A stretch of 64,000 nt of DNA. Origin: an uncultured Selenomonadales bacterium (lineage in GTDB: Bacteria; Bacillota; Negativicutes; Selenomonadales; Selenomonadaceae). Location: positions 1-64,000 of the forward strand of contig CALEPR010000036.1 in NCBI GenBank assembly GCA_937910665.1, read 5' to 3'. Both the position numbers and the translations under genes were made by a program. Below, piece by piece: positions 7,920-15,749 of this stretch. The first letter of the stretch is position 1, and the number at the start of each line of letters is the position of its first letter. A model generated the notes under the pieces. It made no database searches and was not told where the DNA came from. It saw nothing but the letters and a program-made list of their open reading frames with translations.

Positions 7920-9476
7920 TTACCAAGGCGTGAATTGCCAACGCACTTCCAATTTTTTTCTTTTGTCACGCCAACGCAAAATTGCCGTTGAACAATGCAA
8001 ATCTCTGTACCAATAGTAATCGGCATCTGCTAACTTGCCGGTTTCAGTATCGAATTTCCAGCCGCAAACAATTCTGTCTTTGTCTGTCAACTTGTAACTT
8101 ATTCCTGTCTCAAATTTGTGCGAATAACTATCCAGGTCATAATCGAACAGTGAATTTTTAGAATTAAATTTGTTGTACAAGTATGCGGTATACATCGCGA
8201 ACCTTTGATCAAAAGATTTTGAAATTCTGATGAGATAACTCACTCCGTCCACCTTACGTTTTGAATTTGATGCACTGACATGATCTTTTGTAATTTGATA
8301 ACTGGTGTAAAGAGCAAGTACATAATGACTTGGCAATATGATTGGATCGTGAGACAAACCAAAAACAATTTCTTGATGACGACTTGTAGCTGTCTGTTTT
8401 TTCCAATGACCGATGTCATATTCCATTCTGTAAGTTAAAGGCAGAGTCGGCAAATGTTTTCTGTAATAAAAATCCAGTGAAGGCTCTTTTTGAATCCAAT
8501 TTGAATTGCTGTCGCGATAATAACCATAAAGTCCGCGAATTGAAAAATTTCTGTTGCTGTAATGAATTTCTGCGTTTGAGCGGACACCATTTTTTGTATC
8601 TATGTGTGGATTGATATAACTTTTCACATGTTCGGAAAGAGGAAATTCAAAATTGTCCTCAACATAAACTCCGTCATCTTTATCATATCCGATGCTCGGG
8701 AAATAATTATCGTTTTCTTCGTCAATTCGCTTTTCCATGTAACCGCGAGTTCCGACGACTTTATTTTTGATCCACAACTTTGCGTTATACATTCGCATAA
8801 TTTGTTCAGGATAAATTTCTATTCTCTCCGCGCTAACGCTGTAGTCCGGAAGTTTTGCGTTGCATTTTGTTTCTCTGCCGTCGTGAATTACAACGTGGTC
8901 AGGATAAAATTCAAAACGCTTTCCGCTGACAAAATATTCTCCTGCTCTGCCCTTTGCCGCATCCATTGTGCCTGTCTTTGTGCCGTAATTGTAAACTGCG
9001 TTGTAGCCGTCCAAAGTTATTCGCGGAGCACCGGGAATAAGTTGCAGAACATGCGCCTTTCCTTCAACTTGAACTTCTTGCTTTAAAACATTTCCTGTCG
9101 CTTGTTCGCTCTGAAATCTGTATCCTTCAAGTTGAATTATATCGACCTTGCCTGTTGCGATAAATTCTCCTGTCACGGCGTTATAAATCATGTCGTCGCC
9201 TTCAAAAGCTGCAGGAACAGGTTCATCTTTTTGAATTGGTTTTGGAAGTCTTTCCTTAGCTTCCGCAATGTCCGAAAGCAATTTTCTTTGCTCGGCAGTC
9301 AAAACATTTCTGCGATCTGCGCGACGACGATTTTCAATGTAGTCAAAAATTGCCGTCCCTGTGTTCGAATAAGATCGATAAACCGCCTCCGCCTTGTCAC
9401 AAAATTGAAACGGCAAGACAGAGGAAAACAAAGCTGTCGTCAGTAAAAATTTTTTTGTTTGATTAAAATTTTTCAT
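7920..9476 (-). CDS. LptD/OstA-like outer-membrane protein (518 aa)
   Basis: Starts with a signal peptide (basic start, LLTTALFSSVLP core). Next comes an OstA/LptA-like jellyroll region (FEGDDMIYNAVTGEFIATG, VDIIQLEGYRFQSEQATG, RITLDGYNAVYNYGT, about residues 90-230), then a C-terminal half of alternating aromatic beta strands ending in LEVRWQFTPW, an aromatic end as expected for a BAM-inserted barrel. I infer an LPS-assembly type protein inserting lipopolysaccharide in the outer membrane. At 518 residues it is shorter than classical LptD. Its ATG overlaps the stop of the preceding exported protein by four bases (ATGA), so the two are translationally coupled. It is the main evidence that Part A comes from a diderm. 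Confidence 0.8.
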   Translation of the reverse strand: MKNFNQTKKFLLTTALFSSVLPFQFCDKAEAVYRSYSNTGTAIFDYIENRRRADRRNVLTAEQRKLLSDIAEAKERLPKPIQKDEPVPAAFEGDDMIYNAVTGEFIATGKVDIIQLEGYRFQSEQATGNVLKQEVQVEGKAHVLQLIPGAPRITLDGYNAVYNYGTKTGTMDAAKGRAGEYFVSGKRFEFYPDHVVIHDGRETKCNAKLPDYSVSAERIEIYPEQIMRMYNAKLWIKNKVVGTRGYMEKRIDEENDNYFPSIGYDKDDGVYVEDNFEFPLSEHVKSYINPHIDTKNGVRSNAEIHYSNRNFSIRGLYGYYRDSNSNWIQKEPSLDFYYRKHLPTLPLTYRMEYDIGHWKKQTATSRHQEIVFGLSHDPIILPSHYVLALYTSYQITKDHVSASNSKRKVDGVSYLIRISKSFDQRFAMYTAYLYNKFNSKNSLFDYDLDSYSHKFETGISYKLTDKDRIVCGWKFDTETGKLADADYYWYRDLHCSTAILRWRDKRKKLEVRWQFTPW

Positions 9477-10507
9477 TCTTCATCATCCAAGTAAAAATCA
9501 TCGTCATCTATAGTAATATTTTTTTTTCGAGTATTTTTTTTGTAAGTAGTTTTTGGAGTATCCTCCTCAACGGTCAAGGTTGAAGAAATTTTTAATGCTC
9601 CGTTGCTTGTCGACAATCCGTAAACTCCGGAAGAATTTTTTACCTGAACATAAAGTTCCGCGCCGGGTTTAATGTCAATATTTTTTCCGCGAACCAAAAC
9701 TTTATTCCATTCGTCATTCAAATTCATCGCAACCAAACTTGCGCCCGCGATCATCTGCTTGTCAATCATTTCTTGCTTTGCTTCGTCTCCGACAAAAATT
9801 TCAATCGATCTGCCCTCGAGAGTCCGAATTTCGTTAAAATCAATTTCAACTTTTCCATTTCTGCCGGTCCAACCTTTTGCCTTGCGGACGGAAGAAACTT
9901 TTCCCGAGCCGAGCAAACCTTTAGCCAAGACCAATTTGCCGTTGATTATTACATCTTCGGCGACTTTGACGGTCACTTCGTCGCCAACTTGCAAAGTTTG
10001 CGAAGTGATCGAATCGACCAAAGAAACTTTTACCAAAGTATTTGCGGGAATTTGCACTCGCGTCAGAGGAATATTTTCTCCTCCGAAAGATGCTTTTGAA
10101 AGTGCGCGAATCCTTTCCGAAAAACTTCCTGCAGTCGGTTTACCCAAAATTTCATTCTCGAGTGAGGAAATTCTTTTTTCAAGTCCTCCGCTCGAAACTT
10201 CTCGATTAAAATTCCATTCCAAAGCGTTGAGTTTTAAAAATATCCCGGATTTGCCGGCATTTGTATAAAGAGCATCATAGACCGCATCAATTCTGGCGTT
10301 CATGTTTCCCTGCATATTTTTTCCGCTGTAATCTTTTTCGACTTTTGCAATTCGACTCAAAATCGCGCCGATTTGTTCCGAGCCGTAAGTGTCCTGTTCA
10401 ATCTGAATAAGTTTTTCGGTCGCGGAATTTGCAGCTTGAGCTATGAGCGGCGCAGAAAAAATTACTGCCGCAGTCATTCCCGCGCAAAAAATTTTTTTCC
10501 AGTTCAT
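9473..10507 (-). CDS. Exported protein with SH3-like/beta domain (344 aa), function unknown
   Basis: Signal peptide MNWKKIFCAGMTAAVIFS...AQA, then helical segments (residues ~25-130), then a beta-rich block with IPANTLVKVSLVDSITSQTL, LQVGDEVTVKVAED, KGLLGSGKVSSVRKAKG and KVEIDFNEIRTLEG. This pattern is common in periplasmic proteins that cap or stabilise envelope structures. The tail is basic then acidic (KKNTRKKNITIDDDDFYLDDEE). ATG 10507 is chosen for the GGAGGA site; upstream codons have no signal peptide logic. It is coupled to the LptD-like gene by a 4-base overlap, which suggests an envelope role. No named function. Confidence 0.7.
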   Translation of the reverse strand: MNWKKIFCAGMTAAVIFSAPLIAQAANSATEKLIQIEQDTYGSEQIGAILSRIAKVEKDYSGKNMQGNMNARIDAVYDALYTNAGKSGIFLKLNALEWNFNREVSSGGLEKRISSLENEILGKPTAGSFSERIRALSKASFGGENIPLTRVQIPANTLVKVSLVDSITSQTLQVGDEVTVKVAEDVIINGKLVLAKGLLGSGKVSSVRKAKGWTGRNGKVEIDFNEIRTLEGRSIEIFVGDEAKQEMIDKQMIAGASLVAMNLNDEWNKVLVRGKNIDIKPGAELYVQVKNSSGVYGLSTSNGALKISSTLTVEEDTPKTTYKKNTRKKNITIDDDDFYLDDEE

Positions 10508-10526
10508 AATTTTTCCTCCACAAAAT

Positions 10527-11258
10527 TTATTTTTTCGACTTCTTGGACTTAGATTTTTTATCATTGTCATCGATCAACAAGTCAGTCGCATCTTTGTAAG
10601 TCGCTACAGATTTTCTGAAATTTAAAACAACCTCATCATTTAAATTTGTCGTGATGAGTTGAATAGAAATGCATCTGCCACTTTTCGTCCGGAAAAAAAC
10701 TACTTCATTCTGAGTTTGGGCAACCGCAACTCCTTCAACCTCTCCGGCAGAATTTTTAACTTCAATTTCTCTCGCGGTCACGGCAAATACGCCTTTATTT
10801 CCTTCAGAAACATCGTCGACAATCGCATCTTCATAGGCGTTGTTGATTTTCAATTTTTCAAGGTAAGCGTCCAAAGTTTTTTTCTTGGCTTTGTTAAAGT
10901 CGGGAGCGGTATTTGTGTCGAAAGCCTCGAACTGAATTTGATAGCCGTAAAGAATCGTCGCTCCGTCGTTGGCAAAGACCAGAAGTTCTCCGCGCTTTTT
11001 TGGATCGGGAAAAGGATTGACTACAACTTTCGGCTCGGCAGGACACATTATTTTAAAACCAAAAGTTTTGCTGGTGTAGTCAAAACCTACAGAATTTTCT
11101 TCAGTCGCCACCAAATTTTCTTCAACAGAATTTTTTTCAGTCGTTGCCGCTGAACTTTCCTCAACAGAATTTTTTTCAGCAGAATTTTCCTCCGCCGCAA
11201 AAGTTGTCACACAAAAAAAAGTTGCAAGCAAAAATGTTATCAAAAAAATCTTTCGCAT
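10527..11258 (-). CDS. Exported protein with Glu/Asn/Ser-rich repeats (243 aa), function unknown
   Basis: Signal peptide MRKIFLITFLLATFFCVTTFAA, then a low-complexity stretch with repeated EENS/EKNSVEE units (about residues 22-58), then a compact domain (FDYTSKTFGFKIMCPAEPKVV... to ...ATYKDATDLL), and a lysine/serine tail. The middle domain resembles small secreted domains that follow a signal peptide in diderm Firmicutes, but I cannot name it. ATG 11258 has TGGAGGA upstream. First gene of a three-gene envelope operon with 19 bases to the next. The DNA repeat in the low-complexity part could vary in copy number. Confidence 0.65.
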   Translation of the reverse strand: MRKIFLITFLLATFFCVTTFAAEENSAEKNSVEESSAATTEKNSVEENLVATEENSVGFDYTSKTFGFKIMCPAEPKVVVNPFPDPKKRGELLVFANDGATILYGYQIQFEAFDTNTAPDFNKAKKKTLDAYLEKLKINNAYEDAIVDDVSEGNKGVFAVTAREIEVKNSAGEVEGVAVAQTQNEVVFFRTKSGRCISIQLITTNLNDEVVLNFRKSVATYKDATDLLIDDNDKKSKSKKSKK

Positions 11259-11442
11259 AAAAAAATTTCCTCCATTCATTTTCAAATTTATTTTACTTTA
11301 AATACAGATAAAAAAACACTCGCCGATTTTTATTTTCTGTTTGCTGATTCTTCCAACAGCGCAATTTTCCTGCAAAAAATTTTTCAAACCGCATATCTGC
11401 AGTTCTATTTTTTACTTTCTGACTTCAGTCGCCAACAGTGAC

Positions 11443-11484
11443 AAAAAACTCCTGCAGCTAATTTTTCCACAGGAGTTTTTTTTT
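11443..11484 (-). terminator. Terminator after nifJ
   Basis: AACTCCTG pairs with CAGGAGTT around a 15-base loop, with an A run on the left and eight T on the right. On the minus strand it follows the nifJ stop at 11511 and is ended by U residues. Confidence 0.8.
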
Positions 11485-11510
11485 GCGAACTTATTCAATC
11501 AAAAAATTTT

Positions 11511-14500
11511 TTACGCTTTGCCCGCAAGAATTTTGTAACCGTTCAATCTTTCTTCTGCATCTTTCTGCGTCTTTGCAAAAAGTTCTTCCGCTTGGTCGGG
11601 GAAATTTCTCTGGAGCGAAGAATATCTCACTTCGCCCAACAAAAATTCTTGGAATTTGCTGAAGTCAGGTTCTTTGGAATCGAGCGTGAAAGGATTTTTT
11701 CCGCTGCTGATAAGTTGAGGATTATATCTCCAGTTCGCCCAGTAACCGCACTCGACAGCCAATTTACCTTCAAGCTGACTGTTGCCCATGCCTTTTCTGA
11801 TTCCGTGATTGATGCAAGGAGCGTAAGCAACGATGAGCGAAGGACCGTTATAAGCCTCAGCCTCAGTTATCGCCTTCAAAAGTTGATTTTGATCTGCACC
11901 CATTGAAACCTGCGCGACGTAAACATAACCATAACTCATCGCCATTTTTCCGAGATCTTTTTTCTTGGTCTTTTTACCTGTCGCGGCAAATTGTGCGATA
12001 GCCGATGCAGGAGTTGCCTTGCTAGCCTGTCCGCCGGTGTTGGAATAAACTTCTGTGTCAAAGACAAAGACATTGATATTTTCTCCGCTGGCGAGGACGT
12101 GATCCAGTCCGCCGTAACCAATGTCATAAGCCCAGCCGTCGCCGCCGACAATCCACTGCGAACGCTTTACAAAGTAGTCGCGATTATCATAAATTTTGTT
12201 GAGAAGTTCGTCGTCGCCTTTTTCTTTTTCAAGAATCGCAGTCAATTTGTCTGCACGTTCGCGAGTATTTTCGCTAACTTTTCTATTTTCTTTCCAGTCA
12301 GCCAACGCTGCGCGAAGTTCGTGACTTCCTTTGCCTTCCTCGATAGCTTGAGTTGCAAAGTTGACAAGTGCGCCACGAATTGCGCGAACGCCCAAGAACA
12401 TTCCTAAACCATACTCGGCATTATCCTCAAAAAGCGAATTGCCCCAAGCCGGTCCATGTCCTTTGTGATTTTTTGTGTAAGGCATAGCCGGTGCAGACGC
12501 ACCCCAGATTGAGGAACAACCTGTAGCATTTGCAACCATCATTCTGTCGCCGAAAAGTTGCGTTAAAAGTTTCATGTATGGAGTTTCTCCGCAACCTGCA
12601 CAAGCACCGCTGAACTCAAACAGTGGCTTTTCAAACTGACTGCCGATGACTGTAGTTTTTTTGGTCGGATTAGTTTTCGGGGAAACTTTTTTCACATCAA
12701 CGCCGTAGTCAAAATATTTCTGCTTAGATTTTTGTTCGTCGTTGAGCGAAGTCATTGTCAAAGCCTGTTTCGGACAAACTTGAGCGCAGTTTCCGCAACC
12801 CAAGCAGTCCAAAGTTGAAACAGCGATTGTCAAATTATATGCGCCGCGAGAAATTTTTGAAGGAATTGACGGCATACCTTCAGGGGCGTTTTGAAGTTCC
12901 TCAGGCGTGGTTAAAATTGGTCTGATAGCCGCGTGCGGACAAACAAAACTGCACTGGTTACAACCGATACATTTATCTTTATCCCAGCAAGGAACTTTGA
13001 TAGCAGTGCCGCGTTTTTCGTAAGCCGAACCGCCGAGAGGAAAAGTTCCGTCGACAAATCTTTGAAGTTTGCTGACAGGTAAAATTTCGCCTTCCTGCCT
13101 GTTCATAACTTCCTGGATTTCGCTGATAAATTTCGGAACATCTTGAGCCGATGAACTTTCTTTTTCGCCTTTGGCGTCAATGTCCCAGCCGCTGATGTCA
13201 ACTTTGTGAAGAGCCTCGATACCTTTGTCAATCGCTCCGCAGTTCATCTCGACAATCTGCGGACCTTTTTTGCCGTAAGATTTTTCTACAGCATCTTTAA
13301 GATATTTTACAGCTTCATCGAGCGGAATAATATTTGCAAGTTTAAAAAACGCCGCCTGCATAACCATATTGAAACGTCCGCCAAGACCGAGTTCGCCGGC
13401 AATTTTTACTGCGTTGACTGTGTAAACGTTAATATCATTTTCGGCAATGTAGCGTTTCATATAGGCAGGAAGTTTTTTGCCAAGTTTTTCGTCGCTCCAG
13501 TCAGTGTTGAGGAGGAAAGTTCCGCCTTTTTTCATTCCTGCAATCAAGTTGTAGTTGTGGACATAACTTTTTTGCGAACAGGAAACAAAGTCAGGTTTTG
13601 TAATTAAGTAAGGCGAATTGATTGGCGATTTACCGAAACGCAAATGACTCATGGTAATTCCGCCGGACTTTTTGGAGTCGTAAGCAAAATAAGCCTGAGC
13701 ATAAAGTTCAGTGTTGTCGCCGATGATTTTAATTGCAGATTTATTCGCTCCGACTGTTCCGTCGCTGCCAAGTCCCCAGAATTTACAAGCAGTAGTTCCT
13801 TCCGGGGTTAAATCTACATCGTGACTGTCAGCCTCCAAAGATTTGTGTGTAACGTCGTCATTGATTCCGATCGTGAAACCGTTCATAGGTTTGTCTTTGG
13901 AAAGTTCATGATAAACTGCAAGCATTTGGTCAGGCGTTGTATCTTTTCCGCCGAGACCGTAACGACCGCCGACAATTACAGGCGCATTTTCTGAATCATA
14001 AAACGCCGCGCGAACTTCCAGGTACAAAGGTTCACCAATCGCGCCGCTTTCCTTCGTCCTGTCGAGGACAGCAATTTTCTTGACAGTTTTCGGAATCGCG
14101 TTCAAGAAATGTTTCACGCTGAAAGGTCTGAACAAATGCACACTGACAACGCCGACTTTTTCACCTTTGTCATTAAGATATTTCGCCGCCTCCTCAGCAG
14201 TTTGACAACCTGAACCGATAGCGATGATAATTCTGTCAGCATCAGGTGCGCCGTAGTAGTCGAAAATGTGATGTTCGCGACCTGTAATTTTTGAAATTTC
14301 AGCCATCGACTCCTCGACAATGTCGGGAAGTTTGTCATAGTTGTTGTTGATAGTTTCGCGAATCTGGAAATAGACATCCGGATTAGTTGCCGTGCCGCGA
14401 ATGACAGGATGGTCAGGATTTAAAGCACTGCGGCGGAAGTCGTCAATAGCTTTGTAGTCGACAATTTTTGCCAAGTCCGAATAGTCGATAGTTTCGATTT

Positions 14501-15044
14501 TTTGAATTTCGTGCGACGTTCTGAAGCCGTCGAAGAAATTTATAAAAGGTATTCTTCCTTTAATCGCGGCAAGGTGAGCGACTGCCGACAAGTCCATAAC
14601 TTCCTGCACGCTGGACTCTGCCAACATTGCACAACCTGTCTGACGCGCCGCCATAACGTCTTGATGATCTCCAAAAATATTTAAAGTTGAAGTTGCGAGT
14701 GCTCTTGCTGAAACGTGGAAAACTCCGGGCAAAAGTTCGCCGGCAATTTTGTACAAATTTGGAATCATCAGCAAAAAACCTTGCGACGCTGTGTAAGTTG
14801 TAGTTAATGCTCCGGCTTGCAAACTGCCGTGAACTGTTCCTGCCGCGCCGCCTTCAGATTGCAATTCAACCAATTTAACTTTCTGACCAAAAATATTTTT
14901 AGTGCCTCGCGCCGCCATTTCGTCAACGCTTTCAGCCATTGGTGACGACGGAGTTATTGGATATATTGCCGCAACATCAGTAAAGGCATAAGAAATATAA
15001 GCCGCCGCTGCGTTGCCGTCCATTGTTTTCATTTTTTTAGCCAT
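11511..15044 (-). CDS. nifJ: Pyruvate:ferredoxin (flavodoxin) oxidoreductase (1177 aa)
   Basis: Single-chain PFOR of full length: oxidises pyruvate to acetyl-CoA and CO2 and passes electrons to ferredoxin or flavodoxin in the cytoplasm. Opening MKTMDGNAAAAYISYAFTD and AIYPITPSSPMAE are the pyrimidine-binding domain; CIGCNQCSFVCPHA and CLGCGNCAQVCPKQA bind two 4Fe-4S clusters; the ThDP domain shows GDGWAYDIGYGGLDHVLA and NTEVYSNTGGQ-like DTEVYSNTGGQASKATP; CAGCGETPY carries Cys of the third cluster. Core enzyme of anaerobic pyruvate use. GAGAGGAG lies about 13 bases before ATG, a long spacing. A promoter with a ~275-base leader is seen upstream. Confidence 0.97.
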   Translation of the reverse strand: MAKKMKTMDGNAAAAYISYAFTDVAAIYPITPSSPMAESVDEMAARGTKNIFGQKVKLVELQSEGGAAGTVHGSLQAGALTTTYTASQGFLLMIPNLYKIAGELLPGVFHVSARALATSTLNIFGDHQDVMAARQTGCAMLAESSVQEVMDLSAVAHLAAIKGRIPFINFFDGFRTSHEIQKIETIDYSDLAKIVDYKAIDDFRRSALNPDHPVIRGTATNPDVYFQIRETINNNYDKLPDIVEESMAEISKITGREHHIFDYYGAPDADRIIIAIGSGCQTAEEAAKYLNDKGEKVGVVSVHLFRPFSVKHFLNAIPKTVKKIAVLDRTKESGAIGEPLYLEVRAAFYDSENAPVIVGGRYGLGGKDTTPDQMLAVYHELSKDKPMNGFTIGINDDVTHKSLEADSHDVDLTPEGTTACKFWGLGSDGTVGANKSAIKIIGDNTELYAQAYFAYDSKKSGGITMSHLRFGKSPINSPYLITKPDFVSCSQKSYVHNYNLIAGMKKGGTFLLNTDWSDEKLGKKLPAYMKRYIAENDINVYTVNAVKIAGELGLGGRFNMVMQAAFFKLANIIPLDEAVKYLKDAVEKSYGKKGPQIVEMNCGAIDKGIEALHKVDISGWDIDAKGEKESSSAQDVPKFISEIQEVMNRQEGEILPVSKLQRFVDGTFPLGGSAYEKRGTAIKVPCWDKDKCIGCNQCSFVCPHAAIRPILTTPEELQNAPEGMPSIPSKISRGAYNLTIAVSTLDCLGCGNCAQVCPKQALTMTSLNDEQKSKQKYFDYGVDVKKVSPKTNPTKKTTVIGSQFEKPLFEFSGACAGCGETPYMKLLTQLFGDRMMVANATGCSSIWGASAPAMPYTKNHKGHGPAWGNSLFEDNAEYGLGMFLGVRAIRGALVNFATQAIEEGKGSHELRAALADWKENRKVSENTRERADKLTAILEKEKGDDELLNKIYDNRDYFVKRSQWIVGGDGWAYDIGYGGLDHVLASGENINVFVFDTEVYSNTGGQASKATPASAIAQFAATGKKTKKKDLGKMAMSYGYVYVAQVSMGADQNQLLKAITEAEAYNGPSLIVAYAPCINHGIRKGMGNSQLEGKLAVECGYWANWRYNPQLISSGKNPFTLDSKEPDFSKFQEFLLGEVRYSSLQRNFPDQAEELFAKTQKDAEERLNGYKILAGKA

Positions 15045-15326
15045 ACGCTTTTAAAATTCTCCTCTCAATTTTTAAGTTGGGCTACGATTTAACTGACCGA
15101 AATTTTAAAGTCACTTACCGCGACTGCTCATACAGTCATCCAACCGAATTGCCGTTTTGTTGCCTATAATTTTCCCGACAAAGTTTGAATTTAACTCGAC
15201 TTGTCGAACTATTAACAGTCAAAAAAACTTTTTCCCTCGACTGCCGACAGTTCTGTCTGCCGCATCTATCCTAAAAAAATTGCACAAAAAAATTAGAAGC
15301 TACCTCCACAAAAATAAATCTCGCAA

Positions 15327-15355
15327 ATTATATCACGCCAATTTGCAAAAGTAAA
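15327..15355 (-). promoter_or_regulatory. Putative sigma-A promoter for nifJ
   Basis: On the minus strand TTTACT (15355-15350), a 17-base spacer and TATAAT (15332-15327), the latter in the extended form GTGATATAAT. The same GTGATATAAT word precedes gatC and the hexokinase gene. It would give nifJ a leader of roughly 275 bases. Confidence 0.55.
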
Positions 15356-15674
15356 ATTTCTTCAACTCAAAAATTTTTGCCACCGAATTGTAAAATTAAG
15401 TTGAACAGATAAAAAAAGCTCCACAATGAAAATCTCAAATGATAAAATGTAGTTGTGAATTAACATTTCAAGACCAGCTATGAAAAGTCAAGCTGAAATT
15501 TGAGCAGGCACATAAGGTTTATTATTACTCCGGTGATTAAAAATAACCAAAAAAAATCTTTAAGTCTTTTCAAGCTCCCGTATATGCTCGTGATTTAGTT
15601 TTTACGACGTGGGATTTATTGATGCCAGAGTAATATTATTGCAATTTGCAATCAAAAAAAATCAATTTTTTTTC
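15356..15674. other. Unassigned intergenic stretch before flagellin
   Basis: Non-coding by inspection. Its composition is less homopolymeric than the rest of Part A (for example GCTCCCGTATATGCTCGTG at about 15,581) and it contains the palindrome TTGCAATTTGCAA near 15,640. It may be a decayed insertion or a regulatory leader; I cannot identify it. Confidence 0.3.
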
Positions 15675-15703
15675 TTGACAAAATAAAAAAATATTTTGAT
15701 AAT
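15675..15703 (+). promoter_or_regulatory. Sigma-A type promoter of the flagellin gene
   Basis: Consensus TTGACA (15675-15680), 17-base spacer and GATAAT (15698-15703), 47 bases before the flagellin ATG. Flagellin is normally driven by sigma-28 (TAAA-N15-GCCGATAA); I do not see that pattern, so transcription here looks housekeeping-type. Confidence 0.65.
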
Positions 15704-15749
15704 CTGAATGAGGATTTTAGGAAATTTATTCAAGGAAGGAGAAATTTTT

